Of a stretch of 64,000 nt of DNA, positions 1 to 11,001 are shown piece by piece. The position numbers were made by a program, and so were the translations under genes. This stretch comes from Leptodontidium sp. MPI-SDFR-AT-0119 (taxonomy: Eukaryota; Ascomycota; Leotiomycetes; Helotiales; Leptodontidiaceae). How positions within the stretch are numbered: the stretch's first letter is position 1; each line of letters begins with the position of its first letter. A model generated the notes under the pieces. That model had not been told where the DNA came from and did no database searches. It saw only the letters and a program-made list of their open reading frames with translations. The stretch lies in contig JAHLEZ010000009.1 in the NCBI GenBank assembly GCA_020726505.1, forward strand, positions 682,001 to 746,000, read 5' to 3'.

Positions 1-91
1 AAGATATAAAGAAGGGAAAAGAGAAATAGGAGTTCAATATAAAGGGCTTTTAAGGTAATCTCGCTCAATAGAGTTATTACCCGATTAAGGA

Positions 92-391
92 TGTTACGGC
101 TGGCGCTAGGGTAATACGGTGAGTTGACTCAAGCTTTGTATTTGGGCCTAGGCTACGCTTAGAATCAAGAAGAAAAGACAAGGAGAAAAGGAGAGCTCTT
201 TATAAAAGAGAGCTCGAGTATAAATACACGGGGGCTCTCCTAATGCAGCCTAGCGTAATCAAGCGCTATTCACATCAGCATATCGCATGCTCGACTCTTA
301 ATCTTCCCAATTAGGCTTAGCGCCGTCGTATAACCAGCTAATACTACGAGCCGCGTCGGTTAGAATACGAGGCGCATCGGAGGTCGTAACA
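92..391 (-). repeat. Ty3-type LTR, copy 1 (3' LTR)
   Basis: This is a 300-bp repeat bounded by TGTTAC and GTAACA. Six other copies of about 302 bp occur at 3388, 13952, 36810, 49366, 52073 and 60810. Immediately to the right is a C-run that reads as a polypurine tract on the minus strand, so the element points leftward and this is its 3' LTR. An AT-rich TATA-like stretch lies inside. It is followed by chromodomain-coding sequence in the same orientation. Confidence 0.85.
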
Positions 392-736
392 CTACCCCCC
401 CCCCCCTAAAAAACTGCGTTCGCGTAGTTGTAATTATAGTCGTATCGTCTTCTAAGTCGTTATAATCGTTGATACCTGCGTTGTAAGTCTCTAGTTACTT
501 TAGTAATACTCGTAGGGAGCCCTTAGTGTTCGGGTGCTTTAGGTGAAACCGTTTGATTATATGCGAAATTGTCATAGTATCTAAGCATAAGTATTACTTC
601 AGGTCTTCGTTGGCGCTTAACTACTTAATACGATAAAATAGCTTATTCCGCATGACTTTAGAGCCTAAGATGCCTTTAATTTCTCACTTATCTTACTTAG
701 GTAATAATTAAATAAGTACCGATGTAGCTTTGACTT
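392..736 (-). pseudogene. Ty3 element 3' end: chromodomain remnant
   Basis: Read on the minus strand, this segment encodes a decayed chromodomain-like end of a Ty3 polyprotein. A block resembling the W-E-V-..-I-L-.-S start is followed by Y-.-I-K and F-H-.-.-H-P. It aligns along its length with 61112-61460, which lies beside another copy of the same LTR. Stops replace expected Gln/Trp codons. The homology stops at 736, where the copia LTR begins, so the copia element appears to have landed in this Ty3 copy. Confidence 0.7.
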
Positions 737-954
737 TGTCACGGTATATGGTTAGCGGCATCTGCTACGCGAGCCCACTAAACGACCAGGTGCGCTTCCT
801 GCACACCTGCAGCTAGCTAAACCTACCTACTTAATATATATATAGTTAACTTTCTCCCTCTTAACGAAAGGGCAAAGTACTTCTTAATTAATCTTTTATT
901 CCCTACTACTTTACTAATTCTCACTTCTTTACTTATTTAGTATTCTACGTAATA
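737..954 (+). repeat. copia LTR (5' LTR of element A)
   Basis: This 218-bp sequence starts TGTCACGG and ends ACGTAATA, most likely a RIP-mutated ACGTAACA. An inverted copy of the same length lies at 10479-10696. Directly after it comes GTTAAGAGTTAT, which resembles the sequences after two other copia-type LTRs here (GTTATGAGCC, GTTAAGAGCC) and is the probable primer-binding site. That makes this the 5' LTR. Confidence 0.7.
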
Positions 955-2689
955 GTTAAGAGTTATATAACTCTTAAAGCCCCGAAAATTTATACTCGAT
1001 AAAATACTACTCTATATCTTCTTCTTTACTCCCTTTAACGATCACTACACGTCTTTACCTGCGCTTTATTCCTAGGAAATCAACTATAGCCGACTCCAGG
1101 AGCGACCGTATTAAGGACCGGAAGGGCTAGACTAAATTTAACACCGAATTTCAAACTTAAGCGCATAATAAAGGCCTTTGGCCGCTCGTCGACTTTAATA
1201 GACTTAATGTTCTATCTCTTATAATAAATCTACTAGTTTTTAACACAGAGACTAAGTTTCTTTAAAAGAAAAATATAAAGCGACTAACTAGTTCACTGGC
1301 GATACTCTTTTCCGCAGTCGAATTAGAATACAATAAAGCCTTTAAGGTTTTTATTATTAAGAAAAGCGACTAGAGTAACTTAGTCACTAAATATAATTAA
1401 CTCTACACTTAGGTTATTAACTATATTAACCCCTTACTCTTCGAGATCATTTCCTTGACTTAGGTTAACGAGTATACTTACACTATTCAGAAGATTATAC
1501 GGGAGCTTCGCCAACACTACGCGCCCTCTAAGGCCACTAACCTACGCGACATCGAATTAACTTACTCTCACTTAATATAATAAGCCTACGACGGTCGCAT
1601 TAATATTATAACTTAGTATCGGAACTAGTTTTTGTCTTACCACGAGTGTAAATTAGCCAGTTCTGAGCTCGTTTTAGGACCCCTAGCCACGGAAAGGTTC
1701 CTAAACGCCGTTAGAGCCAAATAAGACCCTGTTTTCGCCAAGAATCGGAAAGACAAGCTTATTATAAAGGATTAAGTACTTAGAAGCTAGACGGAGGTCA
1801 AGGAACTAAAACACTCCTTATTATACTATAAATTATAGTTTTAATGAGTTATAGAAGACGCTAAGTCTACTAAAAAGCACGGCCTTTACCTCGGAAACGG
1901 CATTTTTGTAACCTTTAGTAGTAAACGAGATAAGGAGTACCACAACTGCCCTTATATAATCGCTTTCTCGGATCTAAATTTCAAACATTATTAGAAACCG
2001 ACTACTTGTAACTGCCTTAAGGCTGCACTTTATAATTAAACCACTAGAAAGCCCCGAGTGACTCTTAATTAAGCCGAGCTTATTCGCAAAGAAGTAAACA
2101 AACTAGAGTAAAGTGTTTTACGCAAGACACTTTCGGCTAAAGAGCCTAACAAGGTAAGAACTGAGATCCCTAAAACCTCTAATAGACCTATTTTAAAGAT
2201 TACATACGTTACTATAAACCCTTCCGCTCTTTAAACCCTCGGCATATTCGCGTTTAATAACGGCCGATGTAACAGCCACTTACAACTGTCAATAGTCTGG
2301 ACCATGCTACAGAGATACTGAACAAGTATCGGTAATTTAGACTATCGGAGACCCCGAGTACTAACTTCCCTTCGGAAGCCCCGAAAGTCTAAGTGATAGA
2401 GACTCCGAATAGAGGTTCTAGTATAACTATACTAGTGTTTTAAGATAAAGGATATATACTAGTATTTAGCCGGCTATAAGTTAGCAAGCTTGAGTTCATC
2501 TTTGACAACTCACTTATACTTTAACTCACTAATCTACTTATATTCCTCAGGAACCTCTATTACACCTGGCCACGTGATACCTACTCTATTATATTGTAAT
2601 CCCTCCTGCTGCCCTCTGATAGTACTAACTGTTACAGCCGACATTCGCTTTATAAAAGTACTCTTCTTAACAACTATAGTGCTATATAT
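955..2689 (+). pseudogene. copia A gag/protease region, heavily decayed
   Basis: This 1.7-kb stretch between the 5' LTR and the recognisable pre-integrase block is where copia gag and protease belong. No reading frame stays open and no zinc knuckle or protease active site could be identified with confidence. It is very AT-rich with many TA dinucleotides, as expected of RIP. A 67-codon open frame near 2490 is taken as chance. The call rests on position only. Confidence 0.4.
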
Positions 2690-3387
2690 ATAATTAATAA
2701 TAAGTCCCTCTTAGTTAAAGGCTTTTTTGCCCCGTTAAGTTATAAGGATGTAATCGAAGCTAGCACATTTAGCCTACTTATTATTAGTAAAGGCCGTCGT
2801 CTTTTAAAAAACGCGCTTATTACTTCGGGAGGTATAATCGATTTAAAGCTCACGAATATAATAATCGTTAAAGGTTTTTATATTAATATTATCTCAAAGG
2901 CAAGACTCTTAAACGTAAGACTATAAATCAATAGTTTCGACGCAACTTTGCGTCTTAGGAAGCCTACTAATAGTAGTATTATACGCACTTTAGTTCAGAA
3001 GTATTAATTAGTTTTCTTTAAATATAAAAACACTTTAAACTACCTTATTTTATTTATTTTATTAAGCAATACTAGTACGTTATTATATCCTACCCTTACA
3101 CGTACATTAAGACCCTTCAGGAGATCAAGAGATTACCTTAAGCCACGTATAAATTTAAAAGAAGTATAATATACGAGAGCAGGGCACCTTAGCCCTAGAG
3201 TTCTTCGTATACTAGTAGAGAATGCCCGGAACGTCAAAATCGAGGGAATAAGTAAAGCTAAGTGTAAGTATTACTCTATAGCTCGAGCTACAAATGTTAA
3301 TTCTTGAAGGCCCTTAAAAAACGTATCTCTACGACTATTTTAAAAACTTACGTGGGACCTTTTCAACTACGACCCTGATTACGACGG
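2690..3387 (+). pseudogene. copia A pre-integrase segment
   Basis: The plus-strand frame from about 2707 encodes a segment typical of the region between copia protease and integrase, with hydrophobic strands around G-F-Y-I-N-I-I-S, followed at about 3180 by the GAG-pre-integrase-like block G-H-L-S-P-.-.-L-R-.-L-V-.-N-A. A similar frame occurs on the minus strand at 29096-29527 in the outer copia. Several TAA/TAG stops interrupt it. The segment is cut at 3387 by a Ty3 solo LTR and resumes at 3696. Confidence 0.65.
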
Positions 3388-3690
3388 TGTTACGACCTAC
3401 GATGCGCCTCGTATTTCTAACCGACACGGGCTCGTAGCATCGCTGGCTATGCGACGGCGCTAAGCCTAATAGGGAAGACTAGGTGGCGAGCCTGCGACAT
3501 GTTGACGTGAATGGCACTCGACTACGCTAGGCCCTATTAAGAGGGTCCTTCATGTATATATACTCGAGCCCTCCCTTACGGAGAGCTTTCCTTTCCTTCT
3601 TGTCTTTTCTTCTCGATTCTGAGCGTAGCTAGAGGCCCAAATACACAGCTAGAGTCAACTCGTCGTATCAACCTCTTGCTAGCCGTAGCA
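3388..3690 (+). repeat. Ty3-type solo LTR, copy 2, with TSD GACGG
   Basis: Inverted relative to copy 1, it begins TGTTACGACC and ends GTAGCA (a mutated GTAACA). The five bases before it (3383-3387) and after it (3691-3695) are both GACGG, a perfect target-site duplication. No internal sequence remains, so this is a solo LTR left by LTR-LTR recombination, inside the copia A integrase-proximal region. Confidence 0.92.
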
Positions 3691-4440
3691 GACGGCTCTA
3701 ATTAATTACTCGTTATAAAAGACAAGTATAGTAGAAAAATCCTTATTTTCCCGATTTGAAATAAATTATTAATAGTAATATTAGAAATTTTATAATTTGT
3801 CGACAATTAGATTAAACGGAAGTATAGCCTTTATATTTATATTTTAAAGCACGACAACGAAAAAGTAGTAATCCCTCCTTAAGGTATATTAAAATACTAA
3901 AAGTAGACTTAATAATAAGGCATTTAAATTAAGTTAAGTCCGTCTTATATACACGAACCGAATAGTCTCTTTAAGCGTGTCGGAAAGGAAATTATCAAAA
4001 AGTCAATTGTAATGCGAGTAGCGGCAGGCCTCCTAGAAGCTCTTTAGCCAAAAGTTACTTAAGCGGCAGCGTTTTTATATAACATAAGCCCACTAGAGAG
4101 TCGAGGCTAGAAATCGCCTAACGAGACCCTTAATACTTAGTTTCGCAGTTATTTCCGCTTTTACGACCTAATTATAGTTAAGAAATTAATTGTAGACCTT
4201 TGGCTAGATTAAAATAAGATATACACTTATAGCTCGCGAGCCTACCCTTTAATTAAAGATCGGGAAGTAGGAAACAATAAACGAGTATTTAAAGTACTCC
4301 CTAGAGCTTATATTAGTTATTTTGTTAAATACGTTACTAGTAATATATATAAGATTTAAGTACTAATTTTACACTAAGTCATTATCTCACAGAATATGAC
4401 CTTCGATAAGAACGTCTTCTTTGACTTAGCCAAGCACAAG
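3691..4440 (+). pseudogene. copia A integrase, C-terminal half
   Basis: The plus-strand translation from about 3960 carries the back half of a copia integrase. It has the E-.-.-.-.-.-I-.-.-.-.-.-.-M-R helix of the catalytic-Glu region, then an L-L-E-A-L block, a Y-N-.-.-P-L-E-S block and the R-A-Y and R-A-Y-I-.-Y blocks that precede the T-F-D-.-N-V-F-F segment. In-frame stops are TAG/TAA at positions where the family has Gln or Trp. The first half of the domain lies left of the solo LTR. No function is expected. Confidence 0.7.
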
Positions 4441-5167
4441 AAATAGGCCGGCTAGCTTGTTTCTAAAGCTAAATACGTAATAGAAGCTATTAAAGAAAAC
4501 GAGATTTAAGACGTTAAATTAATTTTTAAGGAAATTAAATTATTTAATATAAACTTAACAGAAACTAGAGCTCTTAAAGAGCCGAGTAGTGCTTTTAGCC
4601 TCCTAAACTCGGGGGTAATAAAGAAAGTAAATTTACTGTAAGCTTAAAAAAGTCTTAGACTTTAGTCTCTAGAGAGTACACTACTTCTAGTTCAGAGCTT
4701 TAGTGTCTCTTAAATGCCTCCTATAGATTAATTGTAAATAAACTACCTTATGTAAGTATACCTCTGCCTAAAGAGAGTACTAGTATACCCGTAGCTACTA
4801 TATTAAAGAATTATACTTATTCACAAGTAATAATTCCGGTATATATTCCCTTTATTATAATAAAAGAAGCCCTTACTTAAGTAGTAAATAAAGCCCCCGC
4901 ATATACAAGTAAGCTAATAATACTCGCCGCGAATAAAGCCTTTCTCACAAAATTAAATAAGAATAAACCGACTAAGTAAATCGGAATTAAAAAGGCCTCT
5001 CTAGTTAAGAAAAAGCGCTAGTTAAAGCCAAAGGGAGCATAGCCCTAACACAAGAGTAAGCGAATCGCCGGAGCTTTATTAAGAGTAAGTAAACTATTAC
5101 AAAAAGGAATATATAATTAACGTAAGAGTAATCGAATCGCTAGAGTTAACCTATTAATTCTTGTAAC
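4441..5167 (+). pseudogene. copia A integrase-RT linker
   Basis: About 730 bp separate the integrase from the piggyBac insertion. In copia polyproteins this is a poorly conserved, low-complexity linker. Short open stretches rich in Ser, Pro and Lys (about 4730-5050) fit that role. No domain is recognisable, and the call rests on position between integrase and RT. Confidence 0.4.
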
Positions 5168-7212
5168 TATCCGTGGCGCTGCGATCAGGATTGGGTTTTT
5201 CGGCGCGGAATAACTAGTTGTTCCGAAGGAACACCAAAACCCGGGCTTTGTTGACATGTAAATAAAGTATTGAACACCCCTCATTTTGCACCTAAATCAC
5301 TACCAAATCAATGCCGGAAAAAACTGTCTTTGATCCTACGGATAAGGGGACCCTTCGCCCTAATGCCCCTCCATTAGAGAAAGCCGGGGCTGAGTTTATA
5401 CTTATGAAATTACCGGATTTTGGCTGGAAAATCCAACTCCCAGATCATGCCTCTCCCGATGATCCTATTACCCTTTTTACTATGTATTACACTGCGGAAA
5501 TGATTGCTTGGATAGTTCTAAAGACAAATGAACATGTCCGGACACCTTTTAACCCTAATTCTCAATATGCCCGGTGCAATGAGTGGTACCCTACGTGCCC
5601 TGGAGAGATTTACACCTACTTCGCCATCCGCATTTATATGACAATACATATAGAGAATGAGATCTCTGACTATTGGTCTATAAAGGATATGGATCTAAAG
5701 CACCCAATTGCATATCGCATGTGTCGAGACAGGTTCCAAGAGTTACATATGCGATTCAGATTAGCTGGGAATGAAGTTACGGGACTATACTAAAGAGTGA
5801 GTCTTACATTCCGCATGTACATTAGAATAGACTAGAACTAATCCGGATTTAGGTGAATACATTATCAGACCACTTTCAGGCTGTCAATTTGAGTGTATGG
5901 ATCCCTGGACGAGATATTGCTGTCGATGAAATTATCATCCGGTATGAGGGTCGAGCCAAAGAGACAACTACGGTACTAAATAAGCCAACACCTACTGGTT
6001 TTAAGGTATGGGCAGTAGCTCAAAAGGGGTTCCTTCTGTGTTGGAATTGGCACATTCCGGGAGATAGAAATGGCCCTGTCGGGGTGCTTACTCCACGTGA
6101 ATTAGGTGGGACAAAGACTGGAAAAAGGGGAAACAAAACACAGGCTGTGGCCTTGCGATTACTCCAAAGACTCCCTACTCCTCCAAAAAACCACGGTTAC
6201 CACGCCTATCTTGATAACCTTTTTGTCTCTACTAAATTCGTGGGTTACGCTCGACAATGTGGATTTGGCATTACCGGCACCTGTCGTACTAACTCGGGCA
6301 TCATCTAAGACCTATTAGATTACAAGAAATCCGACGACAACGACACTATTCCATGGGGAACAGTACATTCTTACCCTACGATCGATGGAAAGATGGCTCA
6401 TATTGGGTGGAAAGATCAAGCCTACGTGTTAATGATGTCGTCCGTCTTTTCCGGGAAAGAGCCAAAGGTCTTACGGAAGAGGAAACGGCCGAAGGAGACC
6501 TCTTCTAAGGCAAAGACTTCTCGCCTTGTCTTTGGAGATGAGGCTGAAAAAGAGCTCTTTATTCCTGCTGTCGCAGATGGCTACAATTACGGCATGGGAG
6601 CTGTCGACGACTTTGATCACCTGACGGCTCAGAACGCTGGATTACGGCATATTGAGAGGGGCGGACATCAGGCAATCGAGCATTGGTTATTGAGAATGGT
6701 ACTAGTAAATTGCTACCTACTTGCCTCAGCCAGCGATGTGCCTTTACCTCGTCAGATCAACTTCCGTAATCAAAAAGACTTCCGTGATTAGTTAGTTAGC
6801 TCTCTTTTGGCTATGGGAGAGACTCAGTATCGCTCTCCTAAAAAGAGAGTTGCGCTAGTTAACCCCAGCGTTGATTTGACCGATATCAAGAGCCACGAGT
6901 AAGTTAAGCTAGCTAAGCCGTCGTGGTGTGTGGCCTGCAAAGGGGGGAGGATCGGGGACCGGCCAAAAAAGAGGGTTACATTAGGCGAAATTGCTGCAAA
7001 CAAGGGCCGTCCTTCTTTAAATTATCAAAGTATATATGGGTGTAAATAGTGTGGGGTTCATTTATGTAGAAACAGTCCTTGTTTTAAAGTATTTCATGAG
7101 TTATAACTAGAATTGGCTCCAAATCCTGAAATCCTGGCTCTCTGATTGGCCCATATTAAGCGACTTGGCGGGTGCACTGGCCATCCTAATCCTGATCGCA
7201 GCGCCACGGATA
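5168..7212 (+). mobile_element. piggyBac-type DNA transposon
   Basis: A terminal inverted repeat of at least 25 bp, starting TATCCGTGGCGCTGCG, lies at 5168-5192 and is repeated as reverse complement ending at 7212. Between the ends is one transposase gene. The expected TTAA duplication is not visible at either end (flanks TAAC and AGCT), so the exact termini are tentative. Base composition is clearly less AT-rich than the copia sequence around it, so it arrived after most of the RIP of its host element, or was hit more lightly. Confidence 0.85.
5311..7106 (+). pseudogene. piggyBac transposase (DDE_Tnp_1_7), five stop codons
   Basis: The start ATG at 5311 follows a purine-poor leader. A 56-nt intron (5797-5852; GTGAGT, ACTAAT, TTTAG) joins two exons in phase. 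All three catalytic Asp motifs are present: V-D-E-I-I-I-R-Y near 5922, L-D-N-L-F-V-S near 6210 and G-A-V-D-D-F-D near 6600. A Cys-rich C-terminal finger (W-C-V-A-C, then C-G-V-H-L-C-R) ends at the stop at 7104. Premature stops are at 5791, 6306, 6789 and 6898, each a TAA/TAG in a context where C-to-T change of CAA/CAG would explain it, plus one near 7048. Length (about 580 codons) is normal for the family. The gene is inactive as read but its domain content is complete. Confidence 0.9.
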
Positions 7213-9345
7213 AGCTCTATAGAAATAATATAAAGCGCGATAGTAATTAACTTTAATTAAGTAATCCCTAAGTATTTTAATACCTCTTTTATAACTCTTT
7301 ATTTATTTAAAAATTAGGGGGGTAAAAAGCTTATTACGTTATATAATATAATTCTTATAATAATTCTTCTTAAATCAAAGGAAGCGAAGAAGATTTTAGT
7401 ACTAGACTTTAGCTTAAGCACTTTAAAAACAAAGCTTTCTCGAGTTCATCGGAAAGACGCTCTTAAGGAGCTAAGGTCTTAGAAGGATTTAGCAGATTAT
7501 TAATTCGGAGAGCAATTTAAGGCCTACGCTAAGCTTAAAATCAAAAACCTAAAATCCCGGGACTATTAGAGAGTCGTAAAAGAATCTAAAGCTAAATTAA
7601 TAAAGCTTGTGCCGCTAATATAAGTTTTTACTTATAAAAAGGCTCTAAATAATTATATTTCTCGATGCCAATTAAGGCTAGTAATACGAGGCGATCTCTA
7701 AGACAAGGTGTAATAGCACAGTAATAAGCTAATAAGCCTAATACCATAAGCGAGGTCACGGGATCAGATAATCAGGTGATAACTCTCTATTAGCGCGAAT
7801 ATCGAAGTGAAGAGCCCTTTCCCCGAGGGAAGGTAGCTCTCCTTATATCTTCGATACCGAGTCGACTATTCCTAATTAAGCTTAATTACATGACGTATAC
7901 GTTACGTACGTATTACGTAGTAACGTTACATAGCCTCACTTAGTCGAATACTAAGTGGGTATACGGCATAAATCGCTCATCCGAGGTCCCGAGCTTTACC
8001 GAGGTGTAAGCTAATCCTAATTAGGCATCGTAATGGAGCTAAAGGCTTGGCTAACCGGCTACCATTACACAAGGCTACTACACTCTTAACGTACACCGCG
8101 ACCCTCGCATTTAAGAGCTTCCGACTAGTTATAGCTTTAGCCGCGCATTTTAACCTAGAAATACGGTAATTCGACGTTATTAACGCATTTATTAATACGG
8201 TTCGGACTAAAGATTCGCCACCGGTCTTATGTCAGTTACTAAACAGCTATCGCTCTTATAGCCTATACGTTGAGATTAATCGAGTACTATATAGTATAAA
8301 GGACTCTCCTTCCCTGTAGTATAAGGAGTTCACTAAGACTCTTATATAGCTTTATTTAATCGCAAGTAAGAAAGAACCTTATATGTTTTTTAATTAAAAG
8401 AGAAAAATATTTATATTATTTTTTATAAACGATATTTTAGTCCTTTATTATAAAACCGATTGCACCTTAACTAAAGTTATAATTACTAGAATTTATTAAG
8501 TATATAAGCTTCGCGAGATAAAGACAATAGACTAGTTCCTTAGAGTTAGGATTATTAAGAATCGAGCACAAGGAACGATCTCTCTTATTCACGACATATA
8601 TATCGAGAAGATCGCTAATAAATTTTGTCTAACGATATTATTACTAAGAAGTATACTACTTCTAAGAGTCGAGCTTACTAAATATAAAGGCATAGCTCCC
8701 TTTAGTTAAGTAAAGGAGTACTAAGAAAAGGTCGGATTAGTTCTTTACCCAGTAATTCTCATTAGACCCGATATTATATACGTAGCTTCGCGACTGTCTC
8801 ACTTCTTAATAAACCTAAGCGAAGAGTATATTAAGGCTATAAATTAAACTATTAAATACCTCTAGAGCACTTAATACTTGGCGATTTAGTACTTAATAAA
8901 CTAATAAGAAATTCAGTTGTTTATAACCTTAAATACTTCTTTTACCGACAATGCCGAGACTCGACGATTATCTTAAGGTTTTACCGCTACTCTCTTTAGA
9001 GATATTTTTAACTAGAAAGCTAGTTTGTAAGCTATAGTTACTACCTTAACTACTAAAGTAAAGTTACTAAGAGTTAAAAGAACTGCTAAGGCAATAATAG
9101 CGCTTAAAAGACTATTTATAAAGATTCTTCTTAACTTAAAAGAAGTTTAAAAAATCTACTATAATAATAAGTAAATAATTCAACTAATTATTAACGAAGG
9201 CGAGCGAATTATAATAAAGCTACGCTACGTTAATATTTAAAATATATAGCTTTATTAAAAGTACTTTAAGGGGACTTTTGAGATCACTTATTTGTCTATG
9301 ACGGAGATATCGGCAGATGAACTTATTAAGAACCTTACTCGTTAA
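7213..9345 (+). pseudogene. copia A reverse transcriptase and RNase H
   Basis: The frame starting near 7375 matches the entry of copia RT (W-V-F-T-Y-K-like block near 7622, then R-L-V-I-R-G-D-L near 7676). It is cut by a solo LTR at 7709-8069 and resumes at 8075 with A-L-A-A-H-F-N-L-E-I-R-.-F-D-V-I-N-A-F near 8133. The active-site block reads F-I-N-D-I-L near 8432 instead of the usual Y-V-D-D-I, a G-to-A type loss of the first Asp. RNase H follows with G-F-T-A-T-L-F-R-D near 8978 and ends with D-E-L-I-K-N-L-T-R near 9340. Most stops are TAA/TAG replacing expected Gln or Trp. Confidence 0.85.
7709..8069. repeat. solo LTR of a different family, TSD CAAGG
   Basis: A 361-bp segment starts TGTAATAG and ends CCATTACA. 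It is flanked on both sides by CAAGG (7704-7708 and 8070-8074). Removing it with one duplication rejoins the copia RT frame. No second copy is present in the window, and its orientation and parent element are unknown. Confidence 0.88.
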
Positions 9346-9789
9346 TAATTCGATTATTTCTAAGCTCTTTTAAACCTTAAGGACGTTAAAGTGCAAATCT
9401 TTACTACTTTATAGCTCTCTTAATCTTCTCTTTATAAATCTTTCTTTTAATTTCACTTATATTCTTTTAAATTATATATTTCTTTTATTTCTTACATTTT
9501 TATTACTTATTTCGTGTATATTATAAGAGTTATAAGACTTACTTTAAATTTCTTTTATTAAAGTAGTCTTATTAAGGTAGCTAGCCCTTAAAATTCGCCC
9601 CTTACTACTGTTAAGGACATTTCTAGGAATCCGAACCTCTTAAAAACAAATATAAAGGGTAACTTAGTTATTTACGGGGTTCTTAAGCCCCGCCTCGTAA
9701 AAAAAAAAAAACAACGCAATGCAACCTCGCAAACACAAGGGTAACTTTTTATATAAGGGTTCCTAAGCCTGGAAGCACACCACCACCGC
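9346..9789. other. AT-rich 3' untranslated stretch of copia A
   Basis: No gene is recognisable here. The left part is T-rich with AT runs; from about 9600 the composition becomes more mixed. It lies between the end of RNase H and the convergent antisense accessory gene. The outer copia has a comparable spacer (24991-about 25340). Confidence 0.5.
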
Positions 9790-10478
9790 TCACAAGCGCC
9801 CGTCCTCCTCTAGCTCCAAAGCTGTTCGAAGAGTAGCCCGGTATTAGTCAAGAAACTTCTAAGGTCAGCGAGCTTAATAAAAGGGTTCCTGTAATCACTT
9901 ACATTTGGAGGCTCGTCGGCCTCAATCGCCTTAATAAGACGAGCGGCGAAGGGAGCCACCCTAGTAGAACAAAGGACACATTTGTGCCCAAAGGAGCACT
10001 GAAAGCACCGAGCTCCGCGCCCGGCAGCGTTATCCCGGTAAACGCCAGGTAGAGAACCATCCTTGCCCTTCTTGCCACCCAGGGCCGAGCGAGCATAGTG
10101 CTAGCAAGGCACTACGCGTCGCGCGCCCGCAACCGGCACAGCCTTCTTCTTCTTAATCTCGGCGGTCTCAACAGCATCTTCGAAGACGTCGTCTTCTGAG
10201 GAGGAGGCCGCAGGAGAAGAGAGCGCAGCAGGGGCCGTAGAGGGCTCCCCCTAGCCTCCGGCGAAGGAGGAACCTAACTCCGCAGAAGGAGCAGGTGAAC
10301 TCTAACCCCGAGGGGAGGGAATTCCCAGGAAAAAGGGAGAGGGGGGGATCTAACCTAAAACATCGTCCAGAGTATACCCCTAGATCTCCGCGAGCACACT
10401 GGCCGCGGCGGAGGGCTCGGCGGCGGCAGCTGGGGAGGGAGGAGTGAGGGGGACACGGGCCGGAATAGTACTGGCGTC
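9790..10478 (-). pseudogene. copia A antisense accessory gene (Cys-rich protein)
   Basis: A long minus-strand frame, convergent with copia A pol. Order: Pro/Ala/Ser-rich N terminus, acidic patch (S-S-E-D-D-V-F-E-D), Lys run (K-K-K-K), then a Cys cluster C-F-Q-C-.-.-G-H-K-C-.-.-C followed by V-A-P-F and a helix. A 44-nt intron (GTAAGT at the donor, CTGAC branch, TTAG) is inferred after the helix; it joins in phase to a last exon ending at the stop at 9790-9792. All premature stops are TAG or TAA in Gln-like contexts, so this was a real coding frame before RIP. Its start is lost at the junction with the LTR at 10479. Function unknown; a nucleic-acid-binding role would be a guess from the CxxC pairs. 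Confidence 0.65.
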
Positions 10479-10696
10479 TATCACGTAGAATACTAAATGG
10501 GTAGAGAAGTGAGAATTAGTAAAGTAGTGGGGAGCAAAAGATTAATTAAGAAGTGCTTTTCCCTTTCGTTGAGAGGGAGAAAGCTAGCTATATATATGTC
10601 AAGTAAGTAAGTTTAGCTAGCTGCAGGTGTGCAAGAAGCGCACCTAGCCGTTCAGTGGGCTCGCGTAGCAAGTACCGCTAATTATATACCGTGACA
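10479..10696 (-). repeat. copia LTR, inverted copy
   Basis: The 218-bp inverted copy of the LTR at 737-954, less mutated (ends GTGACA on the plus strand; its other end reads TATCACG). On its right is CACCCCCCAG, which on the minus strand is a polypurine tract directly upstream of TGTCACGG. It is therefore the 3' LTR, or a solo LTR with a body stub, of a minus-strand copia. Confidence 0.75.
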
Positions 10697-10985
10697 CACC
10701 CCCCAGCTGTGAAGCGACCACGCTAGGCCAAAAGTAAACAAGAAAACAACATTTGGTAGTACAAGAGTTTGTTTTGTTTGCAAATTTTCCTCCAGCAACA
10801 ACAACAACTTCAACCTCAACCTCAACCTCAACCTTAACAATAACAACAAGAACAACAACAACAATGTCTTCCGTAAGTTGAGCTGTGTTCCCTTGGTGCA
10901 ATGATCGAAGTCGAAGAGTCGGCATTTAGCTGGCTAATTGTGAGACCAAATTTGTAAGGGCTAACCATAATAAATAGCTTTTCCG
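10697..10985 (+). pseudogene. stub of a minus-strand copia with start of an accessory gene
   Basis: To the right of the LTR lie the polypurine tract (10697-10706), a CAA/CTCAAC-rich leader (about 10795-10863) and an ATG at 10864 that is followed after three codons by GTAAGTTGAG, a good fungal splice donor. By analogy with the two copia elements at 16280 and 24159, where a spliced accessory gene starts just inside the 3' LTR and runs antisense to pol, this looks like the first exon of a fourth accessory gene. Everything downstream of the intron start is lost. The microsatellite-like leader could also be chance. Confidence 0.4.
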
Positions 10986-11001
10986 GCTCCTCTGGGAGGT
11001 G

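Larger units (their letters stand above)
737..10478 (+). mobile_element. Ty1/copia element A (plus strand, interrupted)
   Basis: This is a RIP-decayed copia element. Order: 5' LTR (737-954), gag-like region, pre-integrase (2690-3387), integrase (3691-4440), reverse transcriptase (7350-8500), RNase H (8740-9345), then an antisense accessory gene (9790-10478). It is interrupted by a Ty3 solo LTR, a piggyBac and a second solo LTR; removing the two solo LTRs with one TSD copy restores collinearity. No matching 3' LTR in plus orientation was found, so the right edge (abutting an inverted LTR at 10479) is a truncation or a later insertion and is uncertain. The gene order integrase before reverse transcriptase is the copia order. 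Confidence 0.75.

Noticed and set aside
5160..7220. TTAA target-site duplication for the piggyBac
   Set aside because: Flanks read TAAC and AGCT; no TTAA at either end at the TIR boundary.
10644..10925. Minus-strand open frame of 93 codons with a Val/Glu repeat
   Set aside because: It is the complement of the CAA/CTCAAC-rich leader and crosses an LTR boundary and polypurine tract; repeat-derived, no gene-like features.
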